64,000 nt of DNA from Chlorocebus sabaeus (Eukaryota > Chordata > Mammalia > Primates > Cercopithecidae). Within the stretch, counting starts at the first letter, position 1, and every line of letters starts with the position of its first letter. Positions 46,388 through 58,200 of the stretch are shown here, piece by piece. The position numbers and the translations under genes are program-made. The notes beneath the pieces were generated by a model, which saw nothing but the letters and a program-made list of their open reading frames with translations, ran no database searches and was not told the origin of the DNA. The stretch lies in assembly GCF_047675955.1 (NCBI RefSeq), contig NW_027327630.1, positions 1 to 64,000 on the forward strand, written 5' to 3'.

Positions 46388-49269
46388 GCAGTTTCTCAGG
46401 AATCTTCTTTCAAGTTTTTAACGGAACATATTTCCTTTTTCACCATAGCCCTCTATGGGTTTCCAAATATCACATTTCAAGTTCCACAAGAACAATCTTA
46501 GCGAAAGGCTTTTTGAGGAGAAAGCTTTAATCTGTAAGATGAATTAAGAGACACAAAACTGTTTTTCAGAAATCTTCTTTCCACATTTTAAGGGAAGATA
46601 TTTCCTTTTTCACCATAGGCCTCTATGGGCTTCCAAATATCACTTTGCAAATATCACAAGAACAGTCTCACTGAACGGCTTCTTGAGAGGAAAGCTGTAA
46701 CTCTGTGAGATGAACTAACAGAACCCACAGCAGTTTCTCAGAAATCTTCTTTCCAGTTTTTAACCGAAGATATTTCCTTTTTCAGCATAGCCCTCTATGG
46801 GCTTCCAAATATCACTTTGCAAATTCCACAAGAACAGTCTTAGGGAAAGCCTTCTTGAGGGGAAAGCTGTAACTCTGTGAGATGAAGTAATAGAACACAA
46901 AGCAGTTTATCAGAAAGCTTCTTTCCAGTTTATATCGGAAGATATTTCCTTTTTCACCGTATCCCTCTATGGGCTTCCAAATATCACTTTGCAAATTCCA
47001 CAAGAACAGTCTTAATGAAGGGCTTCTTGAGAAAGGCTTTTTAGGGGAAAGCTGTAACACTGTGAGTTGAATTAACAGAACACAAAGGAGTTTATCAGAA
47101 AGCTTTTTTCCTGATTTTAAGGTAAGATATTTCCTTTTTCACCATATCCCTCTATGACCTTCGAAATATCACTTTGCAACTTCCACAACAACAGTCCTAA
47201 CGAAAGGCTTCTTGAGGGGAAAGCTGTAGCTCTGTGAGATTAATTAACAGACAACAAAGCAGTTACTCAGAAAGCTTCTTTCCAGTTTTTAACGGAAGAG
47301 ATTTCCCTCTTCACCATATCCCTCTATGGGCTTCGAAATATCACTTTGCAAATTCCACAAGAACAGTCTTAGTGAACAGCTTCTTGAGGGGTAAGCTATA
47401 ACTCTGTGAGATGAGTTAAGAGAACACAGTGCAGTTTTTCACAAAGCATCTTTTCGGTTTTTATGTTAAGATATTTTCTTTTTAACCATAGCTCTCTAAG
47501 GGTTTCCAAATATCACTTTGCATCTTCCACAAGAACAGTCCTAGGGGAAGGCTTCTTGAAGGGAATGCTGTAACACTGTAAGATGAATTAAGAGACACAA
47601 AACTGTTTTTCAGAAAACTTATTTCCAGTTTTTAACGGAATATATTTCCTTTTTCACCATAGCCTTCTATGGGCTTCCAAATATCACTTTGCAAATTCCA
47701 CAAGAACAGTCTTAGCGAAAGGCTTCTTGAGTGGGAAGCTGTAACTCTGTGAGATGAATTAACAGAACACAAAGCAGTTTCTCAGAAAGCTTCTTTCCAG
47801 TTTTTAATGGAAGATGTTTCCTTTTTAACCGGTGCTTCCAAATATAAGTTTGCAAATTTCACGAAAACTGTCTTAGTGAACGGCTTCTTGAGGGGAAAGC
47901 TGCAACTCTGTGAGATGAACTAAGAGAACACAAGGAAATTTCCCAGAAAGCTTCTTTACAGTTTTTATCTTAGCATAATTCCATTTTCAGTTAGACCTCT
48001 ATGGGCTTCCAAATATCACTTTGCATATTCCACATGAACAGTCTTAGCGAAAGGCTTCTTGAGGGGAAAGCTGTAACTCTGTGAGATGAATTAACAGAAG
48101 ACAAAGCAGTTTCTCAGAAAGCTTCTTTTCGGTTTTTATCTAAGGATATTTCCATTTGCACCATAGCTCTCTATGGGCTTCCAAATATCACTTTGCCAAT
48201 TCCAAAAGAACAGACTTTGAGAAAGGCTTCTTGAACGGAAAGCTGAAAATCTCTGAGATGAGTTAACAGAACAGAAAGCAGTTCCTCAGAAAGTGTCTTT
48301 TCAGTTTTTATCTTAGGATATTTCCTTTTCACCATAGTGCTCCAAGGGCTTCCAAATATCACTTTGCAAATTCCACAAGAACAGTCTTAGCGAAAGGTTA
48401 CTTGAGGGGAAAGCTGTAACTCTGTGAGATGAATTAACAGAACACAAAGCGTTTTCTCAGAGGACTTCTTTCCAGTTTTTAACTGAAGATATTTCCTTTT
48501 TCACCATAGACCTCTTTGGGCTTTCAAATATCACATTGCAAATTCCACAAGAACAGTCTTAGCGAAAGGCTTCTTGTGGAGAAAGATCTAATTCTTTGAG
48601 ATGAATTAACGAAACACAAAAAAGTTTCTCAGGAAGCTTCCTTCCAGTTTTTAACTTAAGATGTTTCCTTTATCACCATAGCACTCTATGTGCTTCCAAA
48701 TATCACTTCCCAAATTCCACTAGAACACTCCTAGCGAAAGGCTTCTTCAGGAGAAAGCTGTAACCTCTGAGATGAATTAACAGAAGAAAAGGCAGTTTCT
48801 CAGAAAGCTTCTTTTCAGTTTTAAACTGAAGATATTTCCTTTTTCATCATAGCCGTCTATGGACTTGCAAATATCACTTTGCAAGTTAAACAAGAACAGC
48901 CTTCGTGAAAGACTTCTTGAGGGGAAAGCTGTAACTCTGTGAGATGAATTAACAGAACACAAAGCAGTCTCTCAGAAATCTTCTTTCCAGTTTTTAACTG
49001 AAGGTATTTCCTTTTTCAACATGGCCGTTTATGGGCTTCCAAATATCACTTTGCAAATTCCACAAGAACAGACTTAGCGAAAGGCTTCTTGAAGGGAAAG
49101 CTGTAACTCTGTGAGATGAATTAACAGAATACAAAGCAGTTTCTCAGAAAGTTTCTTTCCAGTTTTTAACTGAAAATGTTTCATTTTTCACCATAACCCC
49201 TATGGGCTTCCAAATATCACTTTGCAAACTCACAAGAACAGTCTTAGCGAAGGGCTTCTGGAGGAAAGT

Positions 49270-52200
49270 GCTGTAACTCTGTGAGATGAATTAACAGAAC
49301 ACAAAGCAGTTTCTCAGAAAGCTTCTTTCCAGTTTTTTACTGAAGATATTTCAGTTTTCACCATAGCCCTCAAAGGGCTTCCAAATATCACTTTGCAAAT
49401 TCCAAAGCAACAGTCTTAGCGAAAGGATTCTTGAGGGGAAAGCTGTAAATCTTTGAGATGAATTAACAGAACACAATCAGTTTCTCAGAAATCTTCTTTT
49501 CAGTTTTTATCTTAGGATATTTCCTTTTTCCCATAGCCTTATAAGGGCTTCGAAATATCACTTTGCAAATTTCACAAAAACAGTCTTAGCGAAAGGCTTT
49601 TTGAGGGGACAGCTGTGACTCTGTGAGATGAATTAGCAGAACACAAAGCAGTTTATCAGAAAGCTTCTTTCCAGTTTTTAACTGAAGGTATTTCCTTTCT
49701 CACCATACCCCTCTATAGGCTTCCAAATATCAAATTGCAAATTCCACAAGATCAACTTTAGCAGAAGGCTTCTTGAGGGGAAAGTTGTAACTCTGTGAGA
49801 TCAATTAACAGAACGCAAGGCATTTTCTCAGAGAGGTTCTTTTCAGTTTTTATCTTAGCATATTTCCTTTTTCACCATAGCCCTCTATGGATTTCCAAAT
49901 ATCACTTTGCAAATTCCACAAGAACAGTCTTAGTGAACGGCTTCTTGAGGGAAAAGCTGTAACGCAGTGAGATGAATTAACAGAACACAAAGCAGTTTCT
50001 CATAAAGCTTCTTTCCAGTTTTTAACGGAAGATATTTCCTTTTTCTTCATAGACTTCTAACGGCTTCCAAATATCACCTTGCAAATTCCACAGGAACAGT
50101 GATAGTGAACGGCTTCTTGTGGCGAAAGCTATAACTCTGTGAGACGAATTACGAGAATACAATGCAGTCTCTCGGAAAGCTTCTTTTCGGTTTTTATCTT
50201 AGGAAATTACCTTTTTCGCCATAATCCTCTATGGGCTTCCAATATCACTTTGCAAATTCCACAAGAACAGTCTCAGTGAACCGCTTCTTTAGGGGAAAGC
50301 TGTAACATTGTGAGATGAATTAACAGAACACAAAGCAGTTTCTCAGATAGTTTCTTTTCAGTTTTTCACAGAAAATATTTCCTTTTTCACCATAGCCCTC
50401 TATTGGCCTCCAAATATCACTTTGCAAATTCCACCAGAACAGTCTTAGCGAAAGGCTTCTTGAGGGGAAAGCTGTAGCTCTGTGACATGAATTAACAGAA
50501 CACAAAGCAGTCCTTCAGAAAGCTTCTTTCCAGTTTTTAACGGAAGATATTTCCTTTTTCACCATAGCCCTGTATGGGCTTCCAAATATCTCTTTGCAAA
50601 TTCCACAACAACAGTCTTAGAGAAAGGCTTCTTGAGGGAAAAGCTGTAACTCTGTGAGATCAATTAACAGAACACAAAGCAGTTTCTCAGAAAGCTTCTT
50701 CTCAGTTTTTATCTTAGGATACTTCCTTTTTCACCATAGCCTTCTATGGGCTTCCAAATATCACTTTGCAAATTCCACAAGCACAGTCTTAAGGAAAGGC
50801 TTCTTCAGGGGAAAGCTGTAACTCTCTGAGATGAATTAACAGAACACAAAGCAGTTTCTCAGAAAGCTTCTTTCCAGTTTTTTACCGGAGATATTTCCTT
50901 TTTTCACCATAGCCCTCTATGGGCTTCCAAATATCCCTTTGCAAATTCCACAAGAGCAGACTTAGCGAAAGGCTTCTTGAAGGGAAAGCTGTAACTCTGT
51001 GAGATAATTAACAGAACACAAAGCAGTTTCTCAGATACCTTCTTTTCAGTTTTTATCTTAGCATATTTCCTTTTTCAACCTAGCTCTCTATGGGCTTCCA
51101 AATATCACTTTCCAAATTCCACAAGAACAGTCTTAGCGAAAGGCTTCTTGAGAAAGGCTTCTTGAGGGGAAACTAACTCTGTGAGTTGAATTAACAGAAC
51201 ACAAAGCAGTTTCTCAGAAAGTTTATTTTCAGTTTTTATCCTAGGATATTTCCTTTTTCACCATAGCCCTCTAGGGGCTTCCAAAAATCACTTTGCTTAT
51301 TTCACAAAAACAGTCTTAGTGAACAGCTTCTTGAGGGGAAAGCTGTAACTCTGTGAGTTGAACTAACAGAACAAAAAGCAGTTTCTCAGAAATCTTCTTT
51401 CCAGTTTTTAACGAAAGTGATTTCCTTTTCACCTTAGCCCTCTATGGGATTCCAAACATCACTTTGCATATTTCACAAGAACAGTCTTAGCGAAAGGCTT
51501 CTTGAGGAGAAAGCTGTATCTCTCTGAGATGAATTAACAGAACACAATGCAGTTTCTCAGAAATCTTCTTTTCGGTTTTTATCTTAGTATATTTCCATTT
51601 TCACCATAGCCCCCTATGGCCTCCAAATCTCACTTTGCAATTTCCACAAGAACAGTCTCAGTGTAAGGCTTCTTGAGTGGAAAGCTGTAACTCTGTGAGA
51701 TGAATTAACAGAACACAAAGGAGTTTCTCAGGAAGCTTCTTTTCTGTTTTTATCTTAGGATATTTCCTTTGTCAGCATAGACCTGTATGGGATTACAAAT
51801 GTCACTTTGCAAATTTATCAGGAACAGTCTTAGCGAAAGGCTTCTTGAGGGGAAAGCTGTAGCTCTGAGAGATGAATTAACAGACCACAAAGCAGTTACT
51901 CAGAAAGCTGATTTCCAGTTTTTAACGGAAGATATTTCCTATTTCACGATAATCCTCTATGGGATTCCAAATATCACATTGCAACTTCCACAAGAACAGT
52001 CTTAGCGAAAGGCTTCTTGAGGGGAAGTCTGTAGCTTTGTTAGATGAACTAACAGACCACAAAGTAGTTAATCAGAAAGTTTCTTTCCAGTTTTTAACGG
52101 AAGATATTTTCTTTTCACCATATCCCTCTATGGTCTTCCAAATATCACTTTGCAAATACCACAAGAACAGTCTTAGTGAATGGCTTCTTGAGGGGAAAGC

Positions 52201-55200
52201 TATAACTCTGTGAGATGAATTACGAGAACACAGCGCAGTTTCTCAGAAAGCTTCCTGTCGGTTTTTATCTTAGGATACTTTCTTTTTCGCCAGAGCCCCC
52301 TATGGGCTTCCAAATATCACTTTGCAAATTCCACAAGAACAGTATTAGGGAAAGACTTCTTGAGGGGAAAGCTGTAACTCTCTGAGATCAATTAACCAAA
52401 AAAAAAAAAAAAGCAGTTTCTCAGGAATCTTCTTTCAAGTTTTTAACGGAACATATTTCCTTTTTCACCATAGCCCTCTATGGGTTTCCAAATATCACAT
52501 TTCAAGTTCCACAAGAACAATCTTAGCGAAAGGCTTTTTGAGGAGAAAGCTTTAATCTGTAAGATGAATTAAGAGACACAAAACTGTTTTTCAGAAATCT
52601 TCTTTCCACATTTTAAGGGAAGATATTTCCTTTTTCACCATAGGCCTCTATGGGCTTCCAAATATCACTTTGCAAATATCACAAGAACAGTCTCACTGAA
52701 CGGCTTCTTGAGAGGAAAGCTGTAACTCTGTGAGATGAACTAACAGAACCCACAGCAGTTTCTCAGAAATCTTCTTTCCAGTTTTTAACCGAAGATATTT
52801 CCTTTTTCAGCATAGCCCTCTATGGGCTTCCAAATATCACTTTGCAAATTCCACAAGAACAGTCTTAGGGAAAGCCTTCTTGAGGGGAAAGCTGTAACTC
52901 TGTGAGATGAAGTAATAGAACACAAAGCAGTTTATCAGAAAGCTTCTTTCCAGTTTATATCGGAAGATATTTCCTTTTTCACCGTATCCCTCTATGGGCT
53001 TCCAAATATCACTTTGCAAATTCCACAAGAACAGTCTTAATGAAGGGCTTCTTGAGAAAGGCTTTTTAGGGGAAAGCTGTAACACTGTGAGTTGAATTAA
53101 CAGAACACAAAGGAGTTTATCAGAAAGCTTTTTTCCTGATTTTAAGGTAAGATATTTCCTTTTTCACCATATCCCTCTATGACCTTCGAAATATCACTTT
53201 GCAACTTCCACAACAACAGTCCTAACGAAAGGCTTCTTGAGGGGAAAGCTGTAGCTCTGTGAGATTAATTAACAGACAACAAAGCAGTTACTCAGAAAGC
53301 TTCTTTCCAGTTTTTAACGGAAGAGATTTCCCTCTTCACCATATCCCTCTATGGGCTTCGAAATATCACTTTGCAAATTCCACAAGAACAGTCTTAGTGA
53401 ACAGCTTCTTGAGGGGTAAGCTATAACTCTGTGAGATGAGTTAAGAGAACACAGTGCAGTTTTTCACAAAGCATCTTTTCGGTTTTTATGTTAAGATATT
53501 TTCTTTTTAACCATAGCTCTCTAAGGGTTTCCAAATATCACTTTGCATCTTCCACAAGAACAGTCCTAGGGGAAGGCTTCTTGAAGGGAATGCTGTAACA
53601 CTGTAAGATGAATTAAGAGACACAAAACTGTTTTTCAGAAAACTTATTTCCAGTTTTTAACGGAATATATTTCCTTTTTCACCATAGCCTTCTATGGGCT
53701 TCCAAATATCACTTTGCAAATTCCACAAGAACAGTCTTAGCGAAAGGCTTCTTGAGTGGGAAGCTGTAACTCTGTGAGATGAATTAACAGAACACAAAGC
53801 AGTTTCTCAGAAAGCTTCTTTCCAGTTTTTAATGGAAGATGTTTCCTTTTTAACCGGTGCTTCCAAATATAAGTTTGCAAATTTCACGAAAACTGTCTTA
53901 GTGAACGGCTTCTTGAGGGGAAAGCTGCAACTCTGTGAGATGAACTAAGAGAACACAAGGAAATTTCCCAGAAAGCTTCTTTACAGTTTTTATCTTAGCA
54001 TAATTCCATTTTCAGTTAGACCTCTATGGGCTTCCAAATATCACTTTGCATATTCCACATGAACAGTCTTAGCGAAAGGCTTCTTGAGGGGAAAGCTGTA
54101 ACTCTGTGAGATGAATTAACAGAAGACAAAGCAGTTTCTCAGAAAGCTTCTTTTCGGTTTTTATCTAAGGATATTTCCATTTGCACCATAGCTCTCTATG
54201 GGCTTCCAAATATCACTTTGCCAATTCCAAAAGAACAGACTTTGAGAAAGGCTTCTTGAACGGAAAGCTGAAAATCTCTGAGATGAGTTAACAGAACAGA
54301 AAGCAGTTCCTCAGAAAGTGTCTTTTCAGTTTTTATCTTAGGATATTTCCTTTTCACCATAGTGCTCCAAGGGCTTCCAAATATCACTTTGCAAATTCCA
54401 CAAGAACAGTCTTAGCGAAAGGTTACTTGAGGGGAAAGCTGTAACTCTGTGAGATGAATTAACAGAACACAAAGCGTTTTCTCAGAGGACTTCTTTCCAG
54501 TTTTTAACTGAAGATATTTCCTTTTTCACCATAGACCTCTTTGGGCTTTCAAATATCACATTGCAAATTCCACAAGAACAGTCTTAGCGAAAGGCTTCTT
54601 GTGGAGAAAGATCTAATTCTTTGAGATGAATTAACGAAACACAAAAAAGTTTCTCAGGAAGCTTCCTTCCAGTTTTTAACTTAAGATGTTTCCTTTATCA
54701 CCATAGCACTCTATGTGCTTCCAAATATCACTTCCCAAATTCCACTAGAACACTCCTAGCGAAAGGCTTCTTCAGGAGAAAGCTGTAACCTCTGAGATGA
54801 ATTAACAGAAGAAAAGGCAGTTTCTCAGAAAGCTTCTTTTCAGTTTTAAACTGAAGATATTTCCTTTTTCATCATAGCCGTCTATGGACTTGCAAATATC
54901 ACTTTGCAAGTTAAACAAGAACAGCCTTCGTGAAAGACTTCTTGAGGGGAAAGCTGTAACTCTGTGAGATGAATTAACAGAACACAAAGCAGTCTCTCAG
55001 AAATCTTCTTTCCAGTTTTTAACTGAAGGTATTTCCTTTTTCAACATGGCCGTTTATGGGCTTCCAAATATCACTTTGCAAATTCCACAAGAACAGACTT
55101 AGCGAAAGGCTTCTTGAAGGGAAAGCTGTAACTCTGTGAGATGAATTAACAGAATACAAAGCAGTTTCTCAGAAAGTTTCTTTCCAGTTTTTAACTGAAA

Positions 55201-55294
55201 ATGTTTCATTTTTCACCATAACCCCTATGGGCTTCCAAATATCACTTTGCAAACTCACAAGAACAGTCTTAGCGAAGGGCTTCTGGAGGAAAGT
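49270..55294. repeat. Alpha satellite higher-order repeat, unit 2 (6,025 bp, 35 monomers)
   Basis: This is the second unit. I found no base difference from unit 1 in the stretches I compared, including all recurrent open frames and the 15-A run, but I did not align every base. The unit 1/unit 2 junction contains a 22-bp piece at 49,248-49,269 (CGAAGGGCTTCTGG at its start), which recurs at 55,273-55,294. Neither outer flank carries that piece. Confidence 0.95.
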
Positions 55295-58200
55295 GCTGTA
55301 ACTCTGTGAGATGAATTAACAGAACACAAAGCAGTTTCTCAGAAAGCTTCTTTCCAGTTTTTTACTGAAGATATTTCAGTTTTCACCATAGCCCTCAAAG
55401 GGCTTCCAAATATCACTTTGCAAATTCCAAAGCAACAGTCTTAGCGAAAGGATTCTTGAGGGGAAAGCTGTAAATCTTTGAGATGAATTAACAGAACACA
55501 ATCAGTTTCTCAGAAATCTTCTTTTCAGTTTTTATCTTAGGATATTTCCTTTTTCCCATAGCCTTATAAGGGCTTCGAAATATCACTTTGCAAATTTCAC
55601 AAAAACAGTCTTAGCGAAAGGCTTTTTGAGGGGACAGCTGTGACTCTGTGAGATGAATTAGCAGAACACAAAGCAGTTTATCAGAAAGCTTCTTTCCAGT
55701 TTTTAACTGAAGGTATTTCCTTTCTCACCATACCCCTCTATAGGCTTCCAAATATCAAATTGCAAATTCCACAAGATCAACTTTAGCAGAAGGCTTCTTG
55801 AGGGGAAAGTTGTAACTCTGTGAGATCAATTAACAGAACGCAAGGCATTTTCTCAGAGAGGTTCTTTTCAGTTTTTATCTTAGCATATTTCCTTTTTCAC
55901 CATAGCCCTCTATGGATTTCCAAATATCACTTTGCAAATTCCACAAGAACAGTCTTAGTGAACGGCTTCTTGAGGGAAAAGCTGTAACGCAGTGAGATGA
56001 ATTAACAGAACACAAAGCAGTTTCTCATAAAGCTTCTTTCCAGTTTTTAACGGAAGATATTTCCTTTTTCTTCATAGACTTCTAACGGCTTCCAAATATC
56101 ACCTTGCAAATTCCACAGGAACAGTGATAGTGAACGGCTTCTTGTGGCGAAAGCTATAACTCTGTGAGACGAATTACGAGAATACAATGCAGTCTCTCGG
56201 AAAGCTTCTTTTCGGTTTTTATCTTAGGAAATTACCTTTTTCGCCATAATCCTCTATGGGCTTCCAATATCACTTTGCAAATTCCACAAGAACAGTCTCA
56301 GTGAACCGCTTCTTTAGGGGAAAGCTGTAACATTGTGAGATGAATTAACAGAACACAAAGCAGTTTCTCAGATAGTTTCTTTTCAGTTTTTCACAGAAAA
56401 TATTTCCTTTTTCACCATAGCCCTCTATTGGCCTCCAAATATCACTTTGCAAATTCCACCAGAACAGTCTTAGCGAAAGGCTTCTTGAGGGGAAAGCTGT
56501 AGCTCTGTGACATGAATTAACAGAACACAAAGCAGTCCTTCAGAAAGCTTCTTTCCAGTTTTTAACGGAAGATATTTCCTTTTTCACCATAGCCCTGTAT
56601 GGGCTTCCAAATATCTCTTTGCAAATTCCACAACAACAGTCTTAGAGAAAGGCTTCTTGAGGGAAAAGCTGTAACTCTGTGAGATCAATTAACAGAACAC
56701 AAAGCAGTTTCTCAGAAAGCTTCTTCTCAGTTTTTATCTTAGGATACTTCCTTTTTCACCATAGCCTTCTATGGGCTTCCAAATATCACTTTGCAAATTC
56801 CACAAGCACAGTCTTAAGGAAAGGCTTCTTCAGGGGAAAGCTGTAACTCTCTGAGATGAATTAACAGAACACAAAGCAGTTTCTCAGAAAGCTTCTTTCC
56901 AGTTTTTTACCGGAGATATTTCCTTTTTTCACCATAGCCCTCTATGGGCTTCCAAATATCCCTTTGCAAATTCCACAAGAGCAGACTTAGCGAAAGGCTT
57001 CTTGAAGGGAAAGCTGTAACTCTGTGAGATAATTAACAGAACACAAAGCAGTTTCTCAGATACCTTCTTTTCAGTTTTTATCTTAGCATATTTCCTTTTT
57101 CAACCTAGCTCTCTATGGGCTTCCAAATATCACTTTCCAAATTCCACAAGAACAGTCTTAGCGAAAGGCTTCTTGAGAAAGGCTTCTTGAGGGGAAACTA
57201 ACTCTGTGAGTTGAATTAACAGAACACAAAGCAGTTTCTCAGAAAGTTTATTTTCAGTTTTTATCCTAGGATATTTCCTTTTTCACCATAGCCCTCTAGG
57301 GGCTTCCAAAAATCACTTTGCTTATTTCACAAAAACAGTCTTAGTGAACAGCTTCTTGAGGGGAAAGCTGTAACTCTGTGAGTTGAACTAACAGAACAAA
57401 AAGCAGTTTCTCAGAAATCTTCTTTCCAGTTTTTAACGAAAGTGATTTCCTTTTCACCTTAGCCCTCTATGGGATTCCAAACATCACTTTGCATATTTCA
57501 CAAGAACAGTCTTAGCGAAAGGCTTCTTGAGGAGAAAGCTGTATCTCTCTGAGATGAATTAACAGAACACAATGCAGTTTCTCAGAAATCTTCTTTTCGG
57601 TTTTTATCTTAGTATATTTCCATTTTCACCATAGCCCCCTATGGCCTCCAAATCTCACTTTGCAATTTCCACAAGAACAGTCTCAGTGTAAGGCTTCTTG
57701 AGTGGAAAGCTGTAACTCTGTGAGATGAATTAACAGAACACAAAGGAGTTTCTCAGGAAGCTTCTTTTCTGTTTTTATCTTAGGATATTTCCTTTGTCAG
57801 CATAGACCTGTATGGGATTACAAATGTCACTTTGCAAATTTATCAGGAACAGTCTTAGCGAAAGGCTTCTTGAGGGGAAAGCTGTAGCTCTGAGAGATGA
57901 ATTAACAGACCACAAAGCAGTTACTCAGAAAGCTGATTTCCAGTTTTTAACGGAAGATATTTCCTATTTCACGATAATCCTCTATGGGATTCCAAATATC
58001 ACATTGCAACTTCCACAAGAACAGTCTTAGCGAAAGGCTTCTTGAGGGGAAGTCTGTAGCTTTGTTAGATGAACTAACAGACCACAAAGTAGTTAATCAG
58101 AAAGTTTCTTTCCAGTTTTTAACGGAAGATATTTTCTTTTCACCATATCCCTCTATGGTCTTCCAAATATCACTTTGCAAATACCACAAGAACAGTCTTA

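Larger units (their letters stand above)
43245..49269. repeat. Alpha satellite higher-order repeat, unit 1 (6,025 bp, 35 monomers)
   Basis: Every landmark in this unit recurs exactly 6,025 bp later. I counted 35 occurrences of the CTTCCAAATATCAC position, spaced mostly 170-173 bp, which fits 35 monomers of about 172 bp. Odd monomers give fingerprints: number 12 and number 23 follow 14-bp insertions, number 19 is preceded by a 15-A run at 46,373-46,387, and number 27 lacks 11 bases near 47,826. Two monomer subtypes are mixed: one with TTTTTAACTGAAG-like sequence and one with TTTTTATCTTAGG. The left edge lies inside a monomer at GCTGTAACTCTG. The sequence just before it differs from the corresponding bases of the later junctions. 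Confidence 0.95.

Noticed and set aside
47829..47835. AACCGGT inside the alpha satellite as an inserted decamer of the other satellite
   Set aside because: It is explained by an 11-bp deletion plus small changes within monomer 27; no further decamer sequence is present.
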